Of a stretch of DNA of 49,426 nucleotides, positions 1 to 10,243 are shown in pieces; position 1 is the first letter of the stretch; every line of letters starts with the position of its first letter. The notes beneath the pieces were generated by a model. That model was given only the letters and a program-made list of their open reading frames with translations. It did no database searches and had not been told where the DNA came from. Both the position numbers and the translations under genes were made by a program. The DNA is from Cylindrodendrum hubeiense (Eukaryota > Ascomycota > Sordariomycetes > Hypocreales > Nectriaceae): NCBI GenBank assembly GCA_014621425.1, contig JAANBB010000305.1, positions 1 through 49,426 on the forward strand. Reading direction: 5' to 3'.

Positions 1-694
1 CGCCCGCGCCCCGTGAGGCTGGTCTGTCCGCACCGTCGGCGCACATGCCTGTCGATGCCAGGCCCCTGGACGGCTCTTTGTCTCGGATTCTCGGAGCCTT
101 CTTAGTCGTCCCTCGTCCATCACCGGCCGTCCACCAATAGTAGCCTCACCATTCGACGCGTGGGAGTAGACCGACACTGGCCTTGGCTCGTCTTCAGCCG
201 CTACTCGGCGCCGACCTTCAATCATTGTAGTATCGTGTTGCATCGCGTCGAGCGTCGTCGCAAAATCGTGGGCATCATGGGCCTTGTCTTTGGATGCAAT
301 GTGACCTCGTCGACCATTATCATCTCCGGCATTCAACCAGAGTCATAGGTCCCAAACTACCCACCCACCCTTCCAAGTCCACTTCATATGTACCTTCACC
401 CTCGCAATAAGTCATCTGTATCGTGAATCGCGATAATTGGAGAATTCATCAATTCCATTGCTGGCGCCCTCTCGCACCACGGGTATCATATCTGTCGCGC
501 CAATGGCGCAGCTGGCCGTGCCCTCCGCACCTATCTCCAGTCGCGGCTTTCCCCGCGGGAACTGTGCCTTGTCCAAGCGAGATTCCTCGACTGAGTTGTA
601 CGTCTGAATGTGTTTCGCGGTGTGGATGTGCAAACTTTCTGCGGGCGATGTCCTCGGATGGTGTGAGTGCATGTCGCGCTTCGCTCGCTCAACT
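1..694. other. No confident gene at the left edge
   Basis: I see no gene here that I can support. On the plus strand one frame is open from base 3 to a TAG near base 137 and could be the tail of a gene entering from the left, but it matches nothing I know. The remainder, including short ORFs on both strands between 160 and 690, has no recognisable domain. It also holds the 3' flank of the minus-strand TFIIIC subunit gene, whose stop codon is at 695-697. Confidence 0.4.
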
Positions 695-1955
695 TTAATC
701 CATCACCGACATGTCCTCGACCTCGTCTGAGTCGCTCCCGTCGTCCATATCCTCATCTCCCTCTTCCTCCTCGTCCTCGTCATCTTCCTCCTCCTCTCTC
801 TCGTAAAGTTCGTCCCATCGGCTTGGAGTTGGTGTCGACAAGACGCCGGGTCCAGAGGGTGCGCTGCTAACGTCTGTCGCCGGCGTCGTCATCACTGCGC
901 CTCCACGGCCACGTCCTCGACCCCGAGGCCGGCCAATTCGCCCTCCTCTCCGCCGACGCTCTCGTACTGGTATCACCTCCTCTCCATCCTCATTGAACAG
1001 TCTCCTCCTTCGACGAGGCTTGTAATCAGGGTCTCGGGTATCCTTAAAGTCCTTGCCATCTCCATCCCTTGCGTAAACTGTCACTTGATCCGTCTCTCCC
1101 TTCTTCTTTTTCAGTGCGATGAGATTTTCCAGGAATCGTGTCTGCTGGGCACGCTCTCCCGTTCGATCCTTGCCAACGGGGATTCGGATGTTCCACTCCT
1201 CTCGTATTTCTGCCAAGGGATCCTCCGTACGGATCTTGGGTTTCAATACTCTCTCCGTCGTCAGAATACGAGACGCACTGGCTCCGAGCAAATCCAAGTT
1301 CTTCTCTAGGTGGCGCAGTGCAGGCAAGGGGTCCTCGTTGTCTCGGGTCGCAAAGATGGCCTCAGTCCCTATGACCTCAGCCCATTGGCCCTCAAACACA
1401 CGCCCCTTGTACGAGATGATGGGGTTCTTCGAGTGTAGCTCCAGAATTTGAATGTCCTCCGTGCGTTCGTCGTCCTCTTGCGCCTTGTTGTTCTCGTCTC
1501 CCCCATCTCCCTCTCCCCGGTCCACGCTCTTTCCCTTATCAAGAAGCTCGGGATCTATTTCGGGCTCGTCGTCGTCGGCCTCGGGCTCAGGAAGGGGTTC
1601 GTCATCATTATCGTTGTCGACCTCGTTTTCCAGGCCGCTGGTCACCCTGGCGGGGTTCTGGTCCAGCCAGTTTTTATAGTATCCGCCTCTACTATGGTGG
1701 ACCACTCTTGATTGGCGGTCTTTGAACTCGGGATATGATAATTCGAGTGTGAGGTAGTAGGTCTGTAGATGGGGGTTAGAAATGGGGGATGGGGACGCGT
1801 CGGCGAAGGGAGGATGGCGAGGTGCGCACCTCGGTTTCAGTCGTCGAGTATTCGTACTCCCACTCCTCTTGCTCGTCCTTCTCCAGCTGCTCCTCGATTC
1901 TCAGCACCGCGGACTGCTCTGCCAGTCTCAGCTCGTCCATGAGGGAGGTCGCCAT
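695..1955 (-). CDS. TFIIIC subunit with triple-barrel domain (TFIIIC_sub6 / Tfc7-like)
   Basis: Probable subunit of RNA polymerase III initiation factor TFIIIC, which binds the internal boxes of tRNA genes in the nucleus. Two exons on the minus strand: 1955-1830 and 1762-695, with a 67-nt intron (GTGCGC...CTACAG, phase 0), giving 397 residues. The short first exon encodes a Glu-rich helix ending in STTETE, and exon 2 continues with TYYLTLELSYPEF, then HHSRGGYYKNWLDQNP. This reading is typical of fungal family members and supports the splice. The triple-barrel core is around residues 146-181 and contains VFEGQWAEVIGTEAIF. A basic RGRGRGRGG stretch and a very acidic Glu/Asp tail follow. The histidine-phosphatase half of yeast Tfc7 is absent, as usual for such short homologues. 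It diverges from HIS7. Family assignment rests on motif memory. Confidence 0.82.
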
Positions 1956-2370
1956 GTCGCCTGGGTTCCACGGGGCGGCGCGAAGGGAGTGTAGGTGTTG
2001 GGTTGGTGTCGAGATTCGGACATCGAGTATCGTCGGTGCAGCGTAGATGTAGAACCCCAGCCCCCCGGCGGGGTTTTTGGTGCTATTGAAGCAGCTTGAA
2101 AAGGAATAAGGGAATGACGGTGATGCGTCGCGACTTGTAGTTCAACACAATGGCGTCCCGAGGCTTCCGAATCGAAAAGTGAGAGCCCGCAGCTCAGTTG
2201 CCAATCCGGGGTCCGTCAACGCCCCGTCCAGGTCGGTCAGAGGCGGCACTACAGGGATTAGGCGGGGCAATGCCAGGACTGCCCCGCTATCGCTCTTGAA
2301 TTTCGAGCCGCAACCGACTTAATTGGACTCATCCTCGCAACCGCCGCCGTCGCAAAATCCCACTCGACGT

Positions 2371-2377
2371 TGACTCA
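2371..2377 (+). promoter_or_regulatory. TGACTCA: probable CPC1/GCN4 binding site
   Basis: The perfect palindromic core TGACTCA is the known binding site of Gcn4 in yeast and CPC-1/CpcA in filamentous fungi, which raise transcription of amino-acid biosynthesis genes on starvation. Here it lies 217 bp before the HIS7 start codon and about 25 bp before a TATA-like sequence, a usual place for a working site. Its function is inferred from position. Confidence 0.65.
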
Positions 2378-2400
2378 CGTCGCGTGTCTGCAGCACCAGT

Positions 2401-2408
2401 ATATAAAT
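2401..2408 (+). promoter_or_regulatory. TATA-like element of HIS7
   Basis: ATATAAAT lies about 190 bp upstream of the HIS7 ATG and just downstream of the TGACTCA site. The arrangement suits a regulated TATA promoter, but the transcription start has not been located. Confidence 0.4.
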
Positions 2409-2593
2409 TATCTCGTCTGCTCTGCAATATCGGTCGCTCGCTGTGGTTGATTTAAGATACAACATTTCCGCGCTCCAACGCTCCAACCCCTCATTGCCGT
2501 CGATCCCTCCCCTAACTCCAACTCCAATTCCAACTCCAACAGCCCCACCACCTTCTCGATACCCCTCCATCATAACCTACAACGCGGGCCAAG

Positions 2594-4296
2594 ATGCCCA
2601 CCGTTCACCTGTTGGACTATGTCGCCGGCAACATCAGGAGCCTGGTGAACGCCATTGAGAGCCAGGGCTACGATGTCGAATGGGTCCGGTCACCAGAAGA
2701 CGTCCCCAATGCTGAGGTCCGCAAGCTTGCCTAGCTTCCATCCGCATTCTGCCGCCATGACTGACACGGTCTCTTCGATAGAAACTCATCCTCCCCGGTG
2801 TCGGCCACTTCGGCCACTGCCTCTCCCAGCTCGCCCAAGCCGGCTATCTCGAGCCCGTCCGAAAACACATCGATGCTGGCAAGCCCTTCATGGCCGTCTG
2901 CGTCGGCCTGCAGGCCCTCTTCGAGGGCTCCGTCGAGGACTCTGACGTTCCTGGCTTCGGCGTCATCAAGGGTTATCTCGACCGCTTCGATGACTCGAAC
3001 AAGGCCGTCCCGCATATCGGGTGGAACAGCGCAAATACTGCCGGTGCCACCATGTATGACCTGCGCCCAGACTCCAAGTACTACTACGTTCACTCGTACA
3101 AGTTGCCCTACAAAAGAGGTGAGCTAGAGGCTCAGGGATGGACCGTCGCAACCGGCACCTACGGCACCGAGACCTTTGTTGGCGCTGTCGCCAAGGGGAA
3201 CATCTACGCAACTCAGTTCCACCCTGAGAAGTCCGGTGTTGCTGGTCTGCGAACCCTCCGTGCCTTCTTGACTGGCGAGGGCGCCAAGGCTCTCACTGCT
3301 GCGTCCCTCGATGGCGCCGTTGAGTTCAAGGACAGCCTAACCCGCCGTGTCATCGCCTGTCTCGATGTCCGAACCAACGACCAGGGCGACCTCGTCGTTA
3401 CCAAGGGTGACCAGTACGACGTGCGCGAGAAGGGAGACGACCGCAATGTCCGCAACCTGGGCAAGCCCGTCGAGATGGCCAAGAAATACTACGAGGAGGG
3501 CGCTGACGAGGTCACCTTTCTCAACATCACGTCGTTCCGCGACTGCCCCGTCGCCGACCTCCCCATGCTCGAGATTCTCCGCCAAACATCCCGCACCGTC
3601 TTTGTGCCTCTGACCATCGGCGGCGGCATCCGCGACACGGTCGACACGGACGGCACCAAGGTGTCGGCCCTCGAGATCGCCACCATGTATTTCAAGTCCG
3701 GCGCTGACAAGGTCTCCATCGGCTCTGACGCCGTCCTGGCCGCCGAGGAGTACTACTCGCTCGGCCGCAAGCTCTTTGGCAACACGGCCATTGAGCAGAT
3801 CTCGCGCGCCTACGGCAACCAGGCTGTCGTCGTCAGCATCGACCCCAAGCGCGTCTACGTCCCCAAGCCTGATGCTACCCGTCACAACATCCTCCGCACC
3901 AACTTCCCCGGCCCCAAAGGTGAGGAGTACTGCTGGTACGCCTGCACCATCAAGGGCGGTCGCGAGACACGTGACATGGATGTCGTTGAGCTCGTTCAGG
4001 CTGTCGAGGCCATGGGCACCGGTGAGATCCTCCTCAACTGCATCGACAAGGACGGCACCAACAGCGGCTTCGACCTCGAGCTCATCAACCAAGTCAAGAG
4101 CTCCATCAGGATCCCCGTCATCGCCTCCAGCGGCGCTGGCAACCCGGGCCACTTCCAGGAAGTCTTTGAGAAGACCCCGACTGACGCCGCTCTCGGCGCC
4201 GGCATGTTTCACCGAGGCGAATACACAGTCAAGCAGGTTAAGGATTATTTGAAAGAGAAGGGACTCGAGGTGCGGAAATTCGACGCCGATCTTTAG
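2594..4296 (+). CDS. HIS7: Imidazole glycerol phosphate synthase (HisH-HisF fusion)
   Basis: This bifunctional enzyme performs the fifth and sixth steps of histidine synthesis: the glutaminase half releases ammonia, which the cyclase half uses on PRFAR to make imidazole glycerol phosphate and AICAR. Two exons, 2594-2716 and 2782-4296, with a 65-nt intron, encode 545 residues, close to the 552 of yeast His7. The class I glutamine amidotransferase triad is visible: Cys81 in [13 protein letters not shown], and His188 and Glu190 in QFHPEKSG. The HisF barrel starts near [10 protein letters not shown], whose Asp is one catalytic acid; VSIDPKRV holds the second, and GGGIRD is a phosphate loop. The start is fixed by [17 protein letters not shown], the standard N terminus. 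A TGACTCA site upstream fits amino-acid control. The long antisense ORF opposite is a codon-bias shadow. Confidence 0.97.
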
Positions 4297-4685
4297 AACC
4301 AAGTGAAATAGACGTAAAAATTGGACAAAAGTTATAGACTATCATGTCTGGTGTTTGAATTGCTTGAAATTGTCCTAACTAGCGTGCATGCATGCGATTG
4401 TTATGACCCTGTACAACCCAAAAAAAACAACCCAAAAGCTCTCCCATACGCACGGATGTCTCAGATGTCATGATGAAGAGATGCGTGGAAATTTCCTGGG
4501 GCTTTTGTAAATCGACGCCTGAATGCTACCAGAGGGTCTCCCAGGTGGAAATGAAAATAGAAGCGTAACGAACCAAATACGCGAGGGATCCGAACCCAGA
4601 TGAGAAAGCAAGTTGGCGGAAGGACTAAAAGGGACCAAAGAACCAAGGGGAATATTCTCCCTGTAACTCCAATGGATCATGGAAC
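4297..4685. other. Shared 3' region of HIS7 and antizyme
   Basis: This 389-bp stretch lies between the stop codons of two genes that end facing each other. It has an A-run at 4422-4428 and no coding potential I recognise. Both transcripts probably end within it. Confidence 0.5.
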
Positions 4686-5672
4686 TTAAAGCTCCATACC
4701 CATGAACATCCATCGCTTGCTCGTGACATCAAGGTCGTGAGCCCAGTGGTCCAGTGTGACCATATCGAAGCCGACCCACTGAAGGCTCTTGGATAGAGAC
4801 TGCGCTTCATCCGCGGGGATGCGTCTATCTATGCAAGTGACAACGTGGGAGCAGTCCAAGGGACCGTCGGCAAGTTCAATTAGGGCCATGAGACTATGGT
4901 CGTAGGTCAGCAAACAAAATCTAGAAATGAGGACAAAATATGATGGACACATACGCCTTTTTCAGGTCTCTGCCCATGACGCCTTGGAGGTCGAAAAAGA
5001 CAAATAGAGACTTCTCCTCTCCGTCGTTGGCGACAAAGGCGCGGAAGCTCGCTCCACCGGCGTAATCCCATACTTCCAGCCAGGCTTCAACTTCGAAGCC
5101 AGGCAGCTTGTCATCGCTGAACTGCTGCTGGAAGTGGTCGGGAAGCCGGTCATCGGGCGGCGGCGTTTGCAAATAAGCACCAGACAGGCCGGAGCCATTC
5201 ATCGACGGGTTCCTCTCACCGTGGAATGCCGTCTTCATGGACTCGCAGAAGAATCTCTCACATTCTTCCCTGATCGAGAGTGCTGCCCCCCCCTCGTCGG
5301 CCCAGGCGCCGGCCTGGGATCTCGCGCTTCTTGCTCTTGGGCAGAAAGGCGAGCTCGTTCGACGAGGTTAGTGCGGCGAGGGGGGGGCTTGTTGGTGGGG
5401 AGGGTAGACCTGAGGAAGGGACCTCAGGCATACCACTCGGCCCCTACAGGAGAGCGAGTCAGCATGGTTCAATGTCATGACGGAGGAGACAGCTTCGAGC
5501 CTATCTCAGAGGAGGGTAACATACCGGCAACCCCGGTAGTGCAGTAGTGGAGGCCCTTGAGGCTGACAGTGGAATCGACGATGTAGCAAGAGGCAAGGAC
5601 GTTGACCTGCTGGAGAACGACCTCGCCGTAGTTACTACTACAATTATTACTTTCGGTCATCATTGGCGCCAT
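4686..5672 (-). CDS. OAZ: Ornithine decarboxylase antizyme, read by +1 frameshifting
   Basis: Antizyme binds ornithine decarboxylase, directs it to the proteasome and limits polyamine uptake. Exons on the minus strand are 5672-5525, 5443-4955 and 4893-4686; introns of 81 and 61 nt both start GTATGT. The first frame encodes 55 residues (with NVLASCYIVDS and LHYCTTGVAG) and ends at TGA 5426-5424. Reading resumes in the +1 frame with EVPSSGLPSPPTSPPLAA. The body includes IREECERFFCESMKTAFHGE and WLEVWDYAGGASFRAFV, and the C terminus has LQWVGFDMVTLDHWAHDL and MFMGMEL, matching the antizyme fold. A further one-base frame change is needed between the post-shift segment and the body; the 8-G run at 5286-5293 is the likely site (seven would join the frames). 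With both changes the product is about 280 residues. The family call is strong; the second break may be a sequencing error or true damage. Confidence 0.85.
5286..5293 (-). other. 8-G homopolymer that breaks the antizyme frame
   Basis: The mRNA strand reads CGACGA, then eight G, then CAGCACTC. The post-frameshift segment reaches this run in one frame and the conserved antizyme body leaves it in the next. Seven G would make the two join directly. No intron with acceptable ends fits this interval. A homopolymer length error is the simplest explanation. Confidence 0.6.
5421..5432 (-). promoter_or_regulatory. Programmed +1 ribosomal frameshift site of antizyme
   Basis: On the mRNA strand the sequence is TAT GCC TGA GGT. 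ORF0 ends at TGA, and skipping its T places the ribosome in the frame GAG GTC CCT, which continues the antizyme protein. In known antizymes high polyamine favours the shift, so the enzyme limits its own inducer. The position, just after the spliced GAEWYA end of ORF0, is the expected one. I cannot see a stimulatory pseudoknot with confidence. Confidence 0.75.
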
Positions 5673-6426
5673 TGTTGACAGGATTCCACGGTTATTGGTC
5701 TGGGTGTGTCGCGGGGACGGTATGACTGCGATGGGGTTTGAAGACGGCGAAGGCGGAGACGGAGTCGTTGACGGGAGTCGATGATCAGATTGGATGTTGG
5801 GTTGCGAGAGGTAGCGGTGCAGAGGGAGAGCTCTGATATAGCGGATCGAAGCAGTGGTCTTGGGAGATGATTTGCAAGCGGCGAAGGACGATTGCTTTTG
5901 GTCAGCGGAAGAGGAGGCGAGTTTTGGGCAGCGGTGAGTCCGGAAGAGGATGTGTCAGGCTTGAAAAGGGCGAGGGAAGGAAGACGCTCGGAGCACTCGG
6001 GGGGCGGAACCCGCCAGGGAGGAGCGGAGGACAGTGGGAAAAAGTGCCTTTTTTTCGGTGCGCCGGGGTGCAACTTGAAAAGTGGGGCCATCCCCTCTCC
6101 GGCAACTGCACTGTGACTCCCCGCCACCGTTGGGCGATCTGCCGCCAATCAGGGGCAAACGCGGTGCACTGTGCATAGCTTTCCACCTCACTGTGTCCTA
6201 CCTTGTGGCTGGCGTAACACAGAGGAGGTCCTCCCCCGTGGCTGATGTCATGCGGAGATGTAGGCGACGAACTGGCGCCAGAAATCCAGCAATGAACACT
6301 ACCTACCTTAGGCATGCATTACTTGTGACGGGTGACGGGGGTAAACATCCCACTGAGTGAATGCAACAAAACTTCGACAAGGCTTAGAATTGTACCAGTT
6401 AGAAGCAGCTTCGATGGTGAACGGAA
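5673..6426. other. Antizyme promoter and leader region
   Basis: This stretch between the antizyme start codon and the stop of the next minus-strand gene holds no recognised gene. The open frame at 5660-6148 on the minus strand is Pro/Ser-rich, overlaps the antizyme start and matches nothing known, so I treat it as leader and promoter DNA. Confidence 0.4.
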
Positions 6427-8301
6427 TTACCGGTCTGTGTTGGTGGCAAGGTCGACTTCCTCCCGCGAAAACCAAAAGTCGAGATTGCCTCCCATAGCAG
6501 AACAAGTCCACCCAACTTCATCATGGCTGTGCTCAAACTTGCTAGCACTCTCGACTTTGACTGCTCTCCATCGCGTTCTGTTTCTCTTCGCATTGTACCC
6601 TGTGCGGAAAACGCAAATGGCCGCTGGCTGAAGATAAGTTTTGGATGGATCGACGCCAAGTCGGCACTGTCCAAGCGCTCGCTCAGCCCCAGTTTCGTAC
6701 TTCAACAGAATGCCTCTGCAAAATCCATTCTTGTCATCGTTGAATACTTGAACGATAGTAACCTTCTCCAAAGGAGCCGACGATAGGTACCCATTTGGAA
6801 CTGTAGACGGACGGGAAGCAGAGGGATAAGATATAGGCTCACTTTCCTGCCCTTCATCAGAGTGGGCTCCGACAAGGAAACCATATCCCAAGATATTCAT
6901 ATCGTGAATAAGCGCCACCGGGTCTTCGACAAAGCGAGAAGCCCACGGTACGCCTTTCCCATAATGACCAATTGCGATCTCACCAGCAAGCCTCAAGCGG
7001 AACTAACAGTATTAGACAACTTCGAGTCCTTATTGGTAAATGAGCTCACCAGAATGCACTGCCTAATCCAATGACCGGGAAGATAGCGGTATCCAAATTG
7101 TGTGATTCGATCATTCGATGAGACGGGCATATACTGCCAAGATACTCCTTCTTGACGTCCACGTGAGAAGCGCTCATATGTTGTTCTCGCGCATGGTGTA
7201 GCCGGCGTGTGGCCATGTACACCTTGGACTGATCCAAACCAGAAGAAAAATGTGATACCAGTAATTTTGCATAATTCGATGGACCGAAATTGCGTACGCA
7301 TATTCAAGTATGCTGGGGAGAGTAGACAACGCTCCAGGACTGGGGGTGTTGGTGTGTCCCATATTGGGAGGTTATTATTTGTTTCACGTAACTCTAATTG
7401 CGAAGACCCGAGCTGGTAGGTGTTAGATTCAGATAGGCTTCTTTGAGAAAGGAGCTCAATGCCTTGAAATGTATAGTAATGCCTTCAAGCTGACTCTCTC
7501 CCACGATGACGAAGGCGTTTCCGTCGGATCGCCATCCGCTATATGGAGGTTTAGTCAACAGCCTCTCAACTTTTTTAATCCCATGCGAGTCAATCGTCAA
7601 TCGGATACAAGGTGGTTGAGGGGATGGTGCCGTGATCGCTGGTTGTGCTCCACGCTCCCATGCTGAGATGGTGTTGAGAGGTATTGAAAAAAGATCCGCG
7701 GTATCAACTGTGGAGAGGCGTCTACCAAGATCTAGAGCCGCAAGGCAACGCCAATATAAGCTGGTTACCGAATAGTTTCGAATAATCTGGATGATCTCTA
7801 GGGGAAGCAATCCCAATCCCGGCATGCCAATACCTTGTGCCACAGAGGAAGCTGGTAGCAGCACATCAGGGTCATCAAGGAGGAGATGTGGAGCCAGTCT
7901 CCAAGGAACTCGCCATGCTGCTACTGTCCAGAGTCGATCTAACGCCTCGTCTGTTTTGCATTCTCGTAGAAACAGTTCAAAGCAGTAAGAATGTACCACG
8001 GTGGTCGCGACAAGCTCGGGACAACGGCGACAATTATAACTTCGACACAAGAGCATTCCGTCCACGATTTGATCACAATCGCCGTGAGTAGGAAAGGGAA
8101 ATACATCCGTATGACTCTGATAGGCAGTGTAACTATCGTTTCCGAGTACTAAGAGCAAAGAACCACGTCAGGAACTCGATGAAGATCGATTGAAACTGTC
8201 CTCTCCTCAAACTTACATGCTACAGATTTCCCATTCACTAGCATTGTACCGCCACATATTCCACAGTGTAGCCCAAGACTGAGGTGGATGTGGCCCGCCA
8301 T
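6427..8301 (-). CDS. Fungal protein of unknown function, four exons
   Basis: I do not know its function. Its style fits the large hypothetical families common in plant- and insect-associated Sordariomycetes. The model is 8301-8217, 8148-7463, 7412-7050 and 7002-6427, giving 569 residues. Introns 1 (GTAAGT...TTAG, 68 nt) and 3 (GTGAGC...TTAG, 47 nt) are good. Intron 2 (50 nt, phase 0) starts with GC, not GT, but restores the phrase IHFK-LGSSQLELRETN and then LPIWDTPTPP. The N terminus has a CGICGG pair of cysteines followed by other Cys (CRSYNCRRCPEL). The middle includes LPLEIIQIIRNYSVTSLYW, and the second half has aromatic-rich segments such as ITFFFWFGSVQGVHGH. There is no signal peptide or clear membrane helix. 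The reading phase agrees through all four exons, which supports a real gene; exact ends are less sure. Confidence 0.62.
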
Positions 8302-10243
8302 GTCGACAGTTGGTTGACAATGGAAGGAGCGGTGACCAAAGGTTTATGTTGCAACAGAAGCACGCGCTTTTACATACCTGCCTAGGTAGGTACAGTGAAC
8401 GGTAGCTCACAGGCGGCGCCACAAAATACAGTGCGAACTCGGCCAGCAGCCAGCGCACCCATCGCGCTTGTTATCAGGCTTCCCACTAACGCGAACGACG
8501 CCGCAGGTGCGCCCCGCTCGGCGCAGCGTCGCACATGGCTTCGTTGAGTGGATGGCGGTTGTCGATCCCTCGTGGGCAAGGAAACGGGCGGCCAATAACG
8601 AGTGCTACAATCCTGACAGTTTTATGCGGGGAAGTAGGTAAACCAGAACACCTCTCCTGATATGTCTGTCGCCTCTGCACATTCTGCATCCATGACTTGG
8701 ATTGGAGCGAATGTCGTTCGCAGTTGCTGTCGCCACAGTGCAATGTCTCGCTACCGGTGCGGGGGACGGTGCTGACCGCAGGATCACACTGTGTTGGTCA
8801 GGCGCATGCTGCACCCTGGGAGCGAGTCAAGAATCATCTTCTGCACGCACCACGGGCAGCGTTTAGCGGTCGACGGGCAAGGACCGCCCATGTCCAACAG
8901 GGTTCAGTAGCTTGCTCTACAGGGCACTAATGCTGTGTAGAGTGTGCCACAGCCTTCACAGTAGCTATGTTGGTTTCGCACTGCCTCCTGTCGCCATGTA
9001 GTGCCACTGTCTCGTCACTTAGCCTCGGCAGTGGCATCATCCCCAACGCGGGGTTCCAGAATCAGATCAGTCAGAAGTTGTCATCCAGAGACTCAATTGC
9101 ATCTGACTCATTATGATGTTGGCCTTGCATTCTCACCAAGGTCACAGACACACATCACATGATCATTAACGACCAGTCAATCAGTCTCATGAATCCAGCA
9201 CTAGCCTCTCATCCCCGCCCGGAAGCCGACTACGTAATCAGGCAATCGAGTGCAGAAGCAGCCATGTAAGTTGATTGGCGGAGCGTTGCATTCCTGCCGC
9301 ACCTCCTCCATTTCCTCCAACCCCGCAACCGCCTTTGCTCAACCCGGAAATGGTCCGCTCTGAGACCAAGACAACGCCTGCATCGTGGCTTGATGACGAA
9401 TGCACTCTTGACACTCGGTGTGTTGGCTGGATTTCCGGGGTACGTGAGGATCGACATGATTGGGCTTTGCCTCTTGACTTGCATTCACGTGAACATACCC
9501 GTGTTGAGCAGGCAACGACAGCAGCTCTGCTACTGCATCAGTTGCCAACTTCATACAGCCAAAAGATGCGCTCACTGTCCCATGTCCCACGATGCGGAAC
9601 AACGATGATGCAGGGACATGTTTCGGGTTGCCGCAGCAGTTCAGTGCCGCAAATGTAATGCTATCTAGCGGATGTATCACAACTAGCTGGGGTGAGAGAA
9701 AGACAACCATATACAAGCGACATCCTACAGATTAAGGGCATTTACCAGGACCAGGACATAATCCAACCAGCGCCTCTAATAAGTGCAGCAGATAGTGCCA
9801 GTTCCGCCAGCCGTGTTAACGCGTCACCCTTACCCTCGACTAAATGCAGAAATCCATCCCACCTAATTCAACCCATGCGAACCGGGATACCTCAGCTCTG
9901 CTTCGAGACGTGTTCTGGAGGGCTCTCTTTGGGAGTTAGAGTGAAGTGGCGACTCTATCAGTGGGGAATGGACGAAGTAGAAGAGTGCCGTAGTTTAGAG
10001 ATAAAAGAATAGGCCGCAAAAAGTCAGTAGTTGGGTACCGTTTTAAGAATCACCAGAGGTTTTGTCACATCAACGACAATCAGAGACGCATCCAGACCAA
10101 ATCATCGAGCAATAAGCAATTACACAAGTTGTTCCACAATATACAGCCGTTAACCAACATTACGATTATTATCATACAATACAGCTCCCTTGTCGCGTAT
10201 ATACTATCCTAAACATTTTCCAATACTTGTTTGTCTCGTATTT
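8302..10243. other. Gene-poor interval
   Basis: Nearly 2 kb without a recognisable gene. ORFs here are short, on both strands and without domains. The stretch near 8376-8393 contains a TAGGTA/TACCTA-type element, and a lone TGACTCA lies at 9104-9110. The last few hundred bases probably contain the 3' end of the ArfGAP transcript. Confidence 0.45.

Larger units (their letters stand above)
1956..2593. promoter_or_regulatory. Divergent promoter region between TFIIIC subunit and HIS7
   Basis: This 638-bp stretch separates two start codons that point away from each other, so it must hold both promoters. It contains a perfect TGACTCA at 2371-2377, a TATA-like ATATAAAT at 2401-2408 and a CT- and AC-rich leader just before the HIS7 start. 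The half nearer the TFIIIC gene is GC-rich and has no clear TATA box. Confidence 0.6.

Noticed and set aside
3337..4302. 321-codon ORF antisense to HIS7
   Set aside because: It lies exactly opposite HIS7 and arises from strong C/G bias at third positions; its Leu/Val/Gly/Asp composition shows no domain.
4560..4600. Sequence like a tRNA B box on the minus strand (GGGTTCGGATCCC)
   Set aside because: The flanking bases do not make T-arm or acceptor stems and there is no A box at the right distance.
5660..6148. 162-codon minus-strand ORF upstream of antizyme
   Set aside because: Low-complexity Pro/Ser/Arg sequence overlapping the antizyme start codon; more likely leader DNA.
9104..9110. A second TGACTCA
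   Set aside because: It lies in gene-poor DNA far from any start codon, so chance is likely.
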